DNA of 8,145 bases from an uncultured Eubacteriales bacterium (GTDB lineage: Bacteria; Bacillota; Clostridia; Lachnospirales; CAG-274): NCBI GenBank assembly GCA_902496345.1, contig CABVAP010000107.1:1-8145 (forward strand), given 5' to 3'. The first letter of the stretch is position 1; each line of letters opens with the position of its first letter. This document shows positions 1-5,378 of the stretch, in pieces. Both the position numbers and the translations under genes were made by a program. The notes below the pieces were generated by a model. It ran no database searches, was not told where the DNA came from, and saw nothing but the letters and a program-made list of their open reading frames with translations.

Positions 1-25
1 GGCGAAGCCGATACAAGGTTTAGGT

Positions 26-138
26 CAAGCCTTTTTCCAAAGGCTTGTGGGGTGTTGGGGCAAAGCCCCAAGGTCTTAAATGCTCCAAGAGCATTTTTGG
101 AAGTTTGAAACCTTTTTGCGATAGAAAAAGGTTTCAAA
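26..138. repeat. Train of four intergenic hairpins
   Basis: Four perfect inverted repeats follow each other closely. They are 26-34/39-47 (CAAGCCTTT, 9 bp, loop 4), 55-61/65-71 (TTGGGGC, 7 bp, loop AAA), 78-85/89-96 (AAATGCTC, 8 bp, loop CAA) and 104-117/125-138 (TTTGAAACCTTTTT, 14 bp, loop of 7). Bases 1-9 (GGC-GAA-GCC) may belong to the same train, which could continue beyond the window edge. The patch around 26-75 is far richer in G and C than the rest of the window. No hairpin has a proper U-tract in the direction of the neighbouring minus-strand gene, so I do not call a terminator. Short sequences recur at 6690-6866, which suggests a dispersed intergenic repeat family. Confidence 0.6.
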
Positions 139-164
139 AAAAATTATAACTTAATCGACAACTT

Positions 165-728
165 CTAATTTGTTTTGTGGATTGAACGGATAACTCGACA
201 AGGGTTTCCAACGGCGACAACGTCGTCTGGAATGTCCTTTGTTACAACACTTCCAGCACCAATTACAACGTTGTTCCCTATTGTGACACCTGGAACTATC
301 TTTACTCCTCCACCAATCCAAACGTTGTTACCAACTTTTATTGGAAGTGCATATTCTATGGACTTGTTTCTTGATTCAGGGTCGATTGGGTGACCTGCTG
401 TATAAAATCCCACATCTGGTGCAATAAAAACATTGTCACCAAATGTTACTTTTGCACAGTCTAATATCGTACAATTTTAGTTTGCATAAAAATTTTCTCC
501 AATCTCTATATTATATCCATAATCACAGTAAAACGGAGAATTGATTTGAAATGATTTACCTGTTTTACCAAATAAATTTTTTATTAACTTTGTACGCTCT
601 TCTTTTTGCGATGGTCTTAAATTATTATATTCAAAACATATATCTTGACATTTTGTAATTTCCTCTATAAGCGTTTTATCTGATGAATTGTATAATAAAC
701 CTAAACTTCTTTTTTCTTTTTCTGTCAT
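165..728 (-). pseudogene. Maltose/galactoside O-acetyltransferase, interrupted by an in-frame TAA
   Basis: The gene reads in one frame from ATG at 728-726 to the stop at 167-165, 188 codons in all, which is the normal length for the Maa/LacA/NodL family. Codon 84 (479-477) is TAA. The N-terminal part (codons 1-83) is the family's helical Mac domain ending in CDYGYNIEIGENFYAN. The rest resumes immediately as NCTILD and carries left-handed beta-helix hexapeptides, the YTAGHP motif with the expected catalytic histidine at codon 113, and the C-terminal GNPCRVIR. Relatives have a tyrosine at the stop position (FANYNC), so one base change explains it. Intact family members move an acetyl group from acetyl-CoA to a sugar hydroxyl in the cytoplasm. 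An AAAGGAG site (742-736, 7-base spacing) and a promoter remain in front, so the lesion looks recent. A sequencing error or restart at GTG 413-411 are alternatives. Confidence 0.85.
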
Positions 729-760
729 AACAATGCTCCTTTACTGATTAAATTTTATTT

Positions 761-789
761 ATATTAACATAAAAAAAATTGTATGGCAA
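761..789 (-). promoter_or_regulatory. Probable sigma-A-type promoter of the acetyltransferase gene
   Basis: On the minus strand TTGCCA (789-784, five of six consensus bases) is followed after 17 bases by TAATAT (766-761, four of six). Transcription would start near 754, giving a leader of about 25 bases before the ATG at 728. The -35 element overlaps a GGCAACGGTTT motif that resembles a LacI-family half operator. AT-rich surroundings make chance matches common, hence moderate confidence. Confidence 0.45.
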
Positions 790-840
790 CGGTTTATATA
801 TACGCTGATTTTAGTAATATTTAAGATTAGCAAACGTTGC
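786..840 (+). other. Two-level hairpin in the divergent intergenic region
   Basis: Bases 786-795 (GCAACGGTTT) pair with 832-840 (AAACGTTGC) with one bulged G. After an 8-base bulge, 804-813 (GCTGATTTTA) pairs with 822-831 (TAAGATTAGC), ten pairs including two G-U, with an 8-base loop. That gives 19 pairs in 55 bases. It sits between the minus-strand acetyltransferase promoter and a plus-strand U-tract terminator. It could be the body of a small RNA, or only a DNA operator region, since both outer arms contain LacI-like AACG(G)TT cores. I do not recognise a known riboswitch or sRNA family. Confidence 0.35.
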
Positions 841-858
841 AATTACTTTTATAAATCT

Positions 859-905
859 AGGCGTTATTAAAAAATAAAAAATATTTTTCTTAATGCCTTT
901 TTTTT
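859..905 (+). terminator. Rho-independent terminator with no gene in front
   Basis: AGGC (859-862) pairs with GCCT (895-898), and the arms continue through AT-rich, imperfect pairing across 863-894. The hairpin ends in an uninterrupted run of eight T at 898-905. This is the plus-strand layout of an intrinsic terminator. The only gene to the left runs the other way, so it must end either a short RNA starting between about 740 and 850 or transcription read in from further left. It lies directly before the rsmH promoter and would insulate it. Confidence 0.5.
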
Positions 906-907
906 AC

Positions 908-936
908 TTGTAATTTTGTTTGTTTTGTATTAGAAT
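908..936 (+). promoter_or_regulatory. Sigma-A-type promoter of the rsmH operon
   Basis: TTGTAA (908-913) is followed after exactly 17 bases by TAGAAT (931-936, five of six consensus bases). Transcription would begin near 943, leaving a leader of about 73 bases. It begins right after the terminator T-run, so the rsmH-ftsL-PBP operon starts here rather than at an upstream mraZ. Confidence 0.6.
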
Positions 937-958
937 TATGGTAAAAGTCCTTTGGGAA

Positions 959-990
959 ATATATATCGAATTTACAAATTTAATATATAT
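959..990 (+). repeat. Imperfect palindrome in the rsmH leader
   Basis: ATATATAT at 959-966 and 983-990 flank AATTT (969-973) and AAATT (976-980), with a two-base mismatch on each side. In RNA this gives a weak AT-only hairpin ending about 12 bases before the ribosome binding site. A second short pairing, ATACC (989-993) with GGTAT (1007-1011), would partly cover the Shine-Dalgarno sequence. With AT-only pairing, chance is a serious alternative. Confidence 0.3.
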
Positions 991-1015
991 ACCACTTAAC
1001 GAAAGAGGTATTTTT

Positions 1016-1948
1016 ATGAATTTTGAACACGTGTCTGTTTTATTAAACGAATGTATTGAAAATCTTAATATAAAAAGTGACGGTTTATACATTGACGGAA
1101 CTCTCGGCGGAGCAGGGCATTCCTCTGAAATTTGCAAGAGGTTGACATCTGGCAGACTTATTGGTATTGACCAAGATATTAACGCTATTACTGTTGCTAA
1201 AGAACGTCTTGCTAAATATGATTTTGTTCAATATGTACACAGAAATTTTTCTGACTTTAAATATATTGCCGATGAGCTTGATATAAACGGCAAGGTTGAC
1301 GGTATTTTGCTTGACCTTGGTGTTTCTTCTCACCAGCTTGATGAGGCTGAAAGAGGGTTTTCTTATATGCACGATGCTCCCCTTGATATGCGTATGGATA
1401 TACGAAAAGATTTTTCGGCTTACAACGTTGTAAATGAATACAGCGAAAAAGAGCTTAATCGAATTATCTCTGAATATGGTGAGGAAAGATGGGCAAAGAG
1501 AATTGCTCAGTTTATAGTTAAAGAAAGAGAAACTAAAAAAATTGAAACAACTTTTGAACTTGTTAGTGTTATTAAAAAAGCTGTTCCTAAAGGAGCTAGA
1601 AGTGACGGACCTCACCCTGCTAAAAGAACTTTTCAAGCTATTAGAATTGAGGTTAATGGCGAACTTGAAATACTTAAACAAGCTGTTATCGATATGGCTG
1701 ATGCACTTAAATCAGGTGGTAGGCTTTGTATAATTACTTTCCATTCACTTGAGGACAGAATTATTAAAAACATCTTTAGAGAACTTGAAAATCCTTGTAC
1801 TTGCCCTAGAGAGTTTCCTGTTTGCGTTTGTGGCAAAAATCCAACTGTTAAAGTTATTACAAGAAAGCCTATTATACCGTCTGACGAAGAACTTCAAAAC
1901 AACAGACGTGCACACAGTGCTAAATTAAGAGTTATAGAAAAACTATAA
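1016..1948 (+). CDS. rsmH: 16S rRNA (cytosine(1402)-N4)-methyltransferase RsmH (MraW)
   Basis: The 310-residue protein has the usual family length and is recognisable throughout. It has the SAM-binding loop DGTLGGAGHS (27-36), IGIDQD (49-54), the signature LLDLGVSSHQLDEAERGFSY (98-117), DAPLDMRMD (120-128), HPAKRTFQAIRIEVNGELE (200-218), ITFHSLEDRI (240-249), a CTCPREFPVCVCG cysteine cluster (261-273) and the terminal NRRAHSAKLRV. RsmH methylates N4 of C1402 in the ribosomal P site, in the cytoplasm, using S-adenosylmethionine. I chose ATG 1016 because MNFEHVSVLLNE is the standard N-terminus and GAAAGAGG (1001-1008) lies at the right distance. The frame stays open upstream to a TTG at 920, but that extension overlaps the promoter and leader. 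It is the first gene of an operon, with ftsL starting 18 bases after its stop. No mraZ precedes it. Confidence 0.97.
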   Translation: MNFEHVSVLLNECIENLNIKSDGLYIDGTLGGAGHSSEICKRLTSGRLIGIDQDINAITVAKERLAKYDFVQYVHRNFSDFKYIADELDINGKVDGILLDLGVSSHQLDEAERGFSYMHDAPLDMRMDIRKDFSAYNVVNEYSEKELNRIISEYGEERWAKRIAQFIVKERETKKIETTFELVSVIKKAVPKGARSDGPHPAKRTFQAIRIEVNGELEILKQAVIDMADALKSGGRLCIITFHSLEDRIIKNIFRELENPCTCPREFPVCVCGKNPTVKVITRKPIIPSDEELQNNRRAHSAKLRVIEKL

Positions 1949-1966
1949 GAGTGGGTGTTTGATTTT

Positions 1967-2542
1967 ATGGATAAAAAGAAAAGTCGTTCCTCTCGCCAAT
2001 ATTCTAGGTCTTACTACAATTATGGCTCTGAAGCTTATGAGTATTATCCAAATTCTGAATATGGAAGAAGAACTAGAACATCAAAAAATAAAAGACAAGA
2101 AAGACCAAAAGCTGAAAAAAGAAGAAAAACAACTAAAAAACCTCGTATTCACTATGAATTTGTTAGACTTAAAACAGGAGATTTTAGAATTTGTTTTTCA
2201 ATCGCTGTTTTATTCGCTTTCATAATTGTTTTTGTCTGTCTTTATGCTATAAACAACAAAAAAGAAAATGAATTTAATGAATATACACAGGAACTTGCTA
2301 AACTTCAAGAGTCTAACGAAGTCTTGAAAACAGAAGTTTCTAAAAATGTTAATCTTGCTGAAATTGAAAAAATAGCTAAAACTAAGTTGCATATGCAAAA
2401 GGCTGGGACACATCAAATTGTATATATTGATATACCAAAACAAAATTACACCGTTCAATATGACAGAAGCTCTTCTGAACAACAAGACGATGACGGTGGT
2501 TTTTCTTTGAAATCTATATGGAATAATTTGTTTGGAGATTGA
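1967..2542 (+). CDS. ftsL: FtsL-like cell division protein (septum formation initiator type)
   Basis: The 191-residue protein has a bitopic divisome layout. Residues 1-73 are a long, strongly basic cytoplasmic tail, with a Tyr/Ser-rich start (12-32) and an Arg/Lys-rich part (33-60). One membrane helix follows at about 74-95. A heptad-like coiled coil (about 97-128) leads to IEKIAKTKLHMQKAGTHQIVYI (133-154), the end motif typical of FtsL, and then an acidic, Ser/Gln-rich tail (168-178). FtsL partners DivIC/FtsB and activates the septal synthase FtsW with its class B PBP. Its position between rsmH and the PBP gene is the classic FtsL slot and supports the call, because primary sequence is poorly conserved. 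I prefer ATG 1967 to GTG 1955; the Shine-Dalgarno is weak (GTGGGTG, 1951-1957). The tail is longer than in B. subtilis FtsL. Confidence 0.8.
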   Translation: MDKKKSRSSRQYSRSYYNYGSEAYEYYPNSEYGRRTRTSKNKRQERPKAEKRRKTTKKPRIHYEFVRLKTGDFRICFSIAVLFAFIIVFVCLYAINNKKENEFNEYTQELAKLQESNEVLKTEVSKNVNLAEIEKIAKTKLHMQKAGTHQIVYIDIPKQNYTVQYDRSSSEQQDDDGGFSLKSIWNNLFGD

Positions 2543-2546
2543 TTTT

Positions 2547-4904
2547 ATGGCAAATGGAAGAAATAACGGAAACAATTCACAAAATACAAAAAGAAGAAAA
2601 AGAACTTTTAAAAGTGAAAAAAAGAGAGTTGGAAAGCTACACTTCTTAATGGGGCTATTCTTTATACTATTGCTTTATGTTGGTGTTTACAGAATATATG
2701 ATATTAAATATGTTTCTGGTAAAGATTACGAAAATCAGGCGATTTATAACCAGGTGAACTCTAAACAGGACAAAATTATTAACCCTAACAGAGGGGCTAT
2801 CTTAGATAGAAACAAATTACGCCTTGCTATGAGTTCTACCGTCTACAATGTTGTTCTTGATGTACGAAATTACGACAAGTTGAAAGATGAGGAAAAAAAC
2901 GAAATTATAAATGCTTTGACTGAAAAAGCTGGTATTGAAAAAAGTGAATTTGATGAAATTGTTAAAAAAGATTCTGACGGAAAGCTCGTTAATGATACCA
3001 ACTACAAAATAATTAAAAAACAACTTGAATATAAAAATGGTCAAGAAATTAAAAATATGTCCTTGAAATGTGTTTATCTTGAAGAGGATACAAAAAGAAT
3101 TTATCCTAACAACTCTCTTGCTGCTCAGACTATTGGGTTTATAAGGGGCGACAGCAGTTGGGGACTTGAAAGCTATTACAATGACGTTATGACTGGCGTA
3201 CCTGGTCGTTCTTTTATGACTTATGAGGCTGACAACAGAATTACACAAAGAGATGAAAGACCTCAAGAGGGATATTCACTTGTTACAACGCTTGACCAGA
3301 CTATTCAGCAATATGCTGAAAAAGCTGTTAAGGCAGCATACTATGAACACAATGCTGAAAATACATCTGCTATTGTTATGAACCCTCAGACAGGGGAAAT
3401 TCTTGCTATGGCATCTTATCCTACTTTTGACCTTAACAGCCCTAACAAGTTATCTTTACTTGAAAAAGACGATTACAAAAAACTCTGGGAACAAATGCCT
3501 GCCGAAAAACAATCAGAAGTTAGTCTTCGCTCTTGGCGAAACTTTAACATAAGCGATACATTTGAGCCGGGGTCTATATTTAAACCAATTGTTATTGCTG
3601 CTGCACTTGAAGAGGGTGCTATAAAAGAAACAGATACTTATTTCTGTGGTGGTCAAAAAGTATATGGCAAAGATACAATACGATGTCACAAGCGCTCCGG
3701 TCACGGTGCTCAGACTGTTGAACAGGTTTTGGCTAACTCTTGCAACGTTGGTATGATGGATATAGTTAGTAAATTAGGTCCTGAAAAATTTTTGAAATAC
3801 CAAAAAGCTTTCGGTTATGGTCAAAAAACCGGTATTGACTTACCGGGAGAGGCTAGTGCTGAAAAACTTATGTATTCACTTGACCAACTTAAAGGTAATG
3901 TTTATCTTGCTACAAGTTCTTTTGGACAAGGTTTTAATGCTACTGCTATTCAATCAATGAATGCTTTCGCTGCTACTATAAACGGTGGTAACCTTATGAA
4001 ACCTTATGTTGTTTCTCAAATTATAGACAAAGACGGAAATATCATTGAGGAACATACTCCTAAAGTTGTTAACAAGGTTATATCTCAAGATACTTCTGAC
4101 TATTTACGAAAGGCACTTGAAAGCGTTATTACCAATACCGGTACTGGTAAAAAAGCAAAAATTGATGGTTATGCTATAGGTGGTAAGACAGGTACTGCAC
4201 AGCAGGGAAAAAGAGAGCTTAATATACATACTTGTTCTTTTATAGCTTACTTACCTGTTGAAAATCCTGAAATTATGGTTGGTGTATTTTTACATAAACC
4301 AACTCCTTATATTGACGGTGTTTCTTCTCCTGCTCCTATGCTTAAAGAAATACTGCTTAACATAATAAACTACAAAGCTATTCCACCTTCTTATGAAAAT
4401 GATACAAACAACTCTGTTTCTGCTAAAAATAACGAAATTGTCGTTGGTGACTATGTAAATAAAAATCTTCAAGACGTTATTAAAGACTTTAATACAAACA
4501 ATGTTGCATTTGAAATTGTTGGTAACGGTGATGTTGTTTATAAACAATCTCCAACACCTAACAATAGAATTGACAAATCGTCTAAAATTATTTTGTTTGC
4601 AAAACAAAGCGATACCTCTAAAGAACTTGTTATTGTTCCTAATGTCGTTGGAATGTCATCGGCTCAGGCTAAATCACTTATAGAGGGGCAAGGGTTTGTT
4701 TGCAATATCGTTAAAGAACAACAAGACGAAGTTTCGAAAAATGCAAGTGGTGAAGATTTGATAGAAGAGGAAACTGTTTCATCTGACGAAAATCAACAAT
4801 CTACTAACAGCCAGACTGATAACGGCAAGGTGGTTAAAGAGCAATATCCAAATGCTGAAGTTAAAATTGAAAAAGGCTCAATAATAAAGATTGTTGAAGG
4901 ATAA
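2547..4904 (+). CDS. ftsI: Class B penicillin-binding protein with PASTA repeats (FtsI/PbpB/SpoVD type)
   Basis: This 785-residue peptidoglycan transpeptidase has a basic cytoplasmic tail (1-30), one membrane anchor (about 31-50), and a dimerisation domain beginning with NRGAILDRN (81-89). The catalytic domain shows all three penicillin-binding motifs: SIFK (nucleophile Ser343, Lys346), SCN (398-400) and KTG (547-549). Two C-terminal PASTA-like units follow, about 629-685 and 694-785. The second begins VPNVVGMSSAQAKSLIEGQGF and is split by a polar, acidic Ser/Gln-rich insert (about 725-758) before GKVVKEQYPNAEV. The enzyme cross-links septal peptidoglycan outside the membrane with FtsW and FtsL. 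ATG 2547 is chosen over TTG 2532, which lies inside ftsL; GGAG (2534-2537) sits nine bases in front. It starts four bases after the ftsL stop, so the genes are probably translationally coupled. PASTA repeats occur in both vegetative PbpB and sporulation SpoVD, so I cannot say which this is. Confidence 0.93.
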   Translation: MANGRNNGNNSQNTKRRKRTFKSEKKRVGKLHFLMGLFFILLLYVGVYRIYDIKYVSGKDYENQAIYNQVNSKQDKIINPNRGAILDRNKLRLAMSSTVYNVVLDVRNYDKLKDEEKNEIINALTEKAGIEKSEFDEIVKKDSDGKLVNDTNYKIIKKQLEYKNGQEIKNMSLKCVYLEEDTKRIYPNNSLAAQTIGFIRGDSSWGLESYYNDVMTGVPGRSFMTYEADNRITQRDERPQEGYSLVTTLDQTIQQYAEKAVKAAYYEHNAENTSAIVMNPQTGEILAMASYPTFDLNSPNKLSLLEKDDYKKLWEQMPAEKQSEVSLRSWRNFNISDTFEPGSIFKPIVIAAALEEGAIKETDTYFCGGQKVYGKDTIRCHKRSGHGAQTVEQVLANSCNVGMMDIVSKLGPEKFLKYQKAFGYGQKTGIDLPGEASAEKLMYSLDQLKGNVYLATSSFGQGFNATAIQSMNAFAATINGGNLMKPYVVSQIIDKDGNIIEEHTPKVVNKVISQDTSDYLRKALESVITNTGTGKKAKIDGYAIGGKTGTAQQGKRELNIHTCSFIAYLPVENPEIMVGVFLHKPTPYIDGVSSPAPMLKEILLNIINYKAIPPSYENDTNNSVSAKNNEIVVGDYVNKNLQDVIKDFNTNNVAFEIVGNGDVVYKQSPTPNNRIDKSSKIILFAKQSDTSKELVIVPNVVGMSSAQAKSLIEGQGFVCNIVKEQQDEVSKNASGEDLIEEETVSSDENQQSTNSQTDNGKVVKEQYPNAEVKIEKGSIIKIVEG

Positions 4905-4973
4905 GTAGAAATTAAAGTAGTTAGTTCTAAGAATATATGTTAGCATTATATTAACGTGTAGGGTTAATTTTAA

Positions 4974-5015
4974 ACATCAAAGAGGATTGTCGTTATGGCA
5001 ATCCTTTTTTGATGT
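4974..5015 (+). terminator. Rho-independent terminator of the rsmH-ftsL-PBP operon
   Basis: GGATTG (4984-4989) pairs with CAATCC (4999-5004) around a 9-base loop, followed by six T (5005-5010). Outer arms ACATCAAA (4974-4981) and TTTGATGT (5008-5015) can extend the stem, so the T-run serves either as U-tract or as part of the longer hairpin. It lies 69 bases after the PBP stop and closes the operon, confirming that no further dcw genes follow. Confidence 0.75.
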
Positions 5016-5084
5016 TATGAAATTGCTGTTCTTGCAAAATTTTATGCTTTTTTATAAAGGAAAATAATAGTGAAATATTGTTTT

Positions 5085-5119
5085 TGCCCATTAAACCTTA
5101 CGGTGTTAGGCATTTTTTT
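5085..5119 (+). terminator. Probable second terminator
   Basis: TGCC (5085-5088) pairs with GGCA (5109-5112). Inside, TAA-ACC (5092-5097) pairs with GGT-TTA with one bulged G, around a TTAC loop. Seven T follow at 5113-5119. The stem has bulges on both sides, so it is weaker than the hairpin 70 bases upstream. It may be a backup terminator for the PBP operon or the end of a very short RNA; a TTGCAA/TATAAA pair at 5032-5058 has only a 15-base spacer and is a poor promoter. Confidence 0.45.
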
Positions 5120-5263
5120 GAAATTCACAAATTAAGTAAAATTTAAATTTTTTGAAGGTCAATTATGTTACACTTTTATATTTTTTTTAGAAATGCTAAT
5201 TTTATATTGCATTTTAAATGATATTTTGATATATTAAATATAAGTCTTATTATGGGGGAAAAG
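5120..5263. other. AT-rich spacer before lysA, no gene seen
   Basis: This stretch is almost entirely A and T and has no convincing coding frame. It contains a 14-base palindrome of A and T runs (5138-5151) and an imperfect inverted repeat GAAATGC/GCATTT (5190-5196, 5209-5214). A variant of the latter recurs at 5319-5341, beyond the lysA promoter. A weak alternative promoter (TTGCAT 5207-5212, 17 bases, TATATT 5230-5235) is possible. I see none of the conserved features of a lysine riboswitch. Confidence 0.4.
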
Positions 5264-5293
5264 TTGAAATTTTGTCTTTATCCTTAATATAAG
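5264..5293 (+). promoter_or_regulatory. Probable lysA promoter with a dyad over the -10 region
   Basis: TTGAAA (5264-5269, five of six consensus bases) is followed after 18 bases by TATAAG (5288-5293, five of six). Transcription would begin near 5300, giving a leader of about 79 bases. CCTTA-ATA-TAAGG (5282-5294) is a perfect dyad over the -10, extended by TTTAT (5277-5281) and ATAAA (5297-5301) with a two-base bulge. It is suited to a dimeric regulator, but no regulator is identified. Confidence 0.45.
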
Positions 5294-5378
5294 GCGATAA
5301 ATATCTTTTGATTAGACTGAAATGTATATTTATTGCATTTCTGTAGAATTATAAATAAAGTTAAAAAGGAGAATTGAT

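Noticed and set aside
104..138. Terminator for the acetyltransferase gene
   Set aside because: On the minus strand the T-run lies before the hairpin, not after it, so the required U-tract is missing.
477..479. Programmed stop readthrough or recoding in the acetyltransferase
   Set aside because: There is no recognisable readthrough context or downstream recoding structure, and no precedent in the family; a simple nonsense change explains it.
920..1015. Longer RsmH starting at TTG 920
   Set aside because: It would begin inside the promoter, lacks a ribosome binding site, and the family N-terminus matches ATG 1016.
1085..1681. 198-codon open frame antisense to rsmH
   Set aside because: Its translation is Phe/Asn/Ser-rich without a domain, and it lies wholly within a well-conserved gene on the other strand, so it is a codon-bias shadow.
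5070..5135. 21-codon GTG frame (MKYCFCPLNLT...) after AAAGGA, spanning the second terminator hairpin
   Set aside because: The layout hints at a leader peptide, but the peptide has no run of a regulatory amino acid and no gene follows within about 240 bases. It is likely chance.
5138..5151. Perfect 14-base palindrome
   Set aside because: It consists only of runs of A and T in very AT-rich DNA and is easily due to chance.
5120..5378. Lysine riboswitch (L box) before lysA, suggested by GGGGGAAAAG near 5254
   Set aside because: The conserved AGAGGTGC block, the GCCGAAG-type element and the five-helix junction are not visible, and the spacing and composition do not fit.
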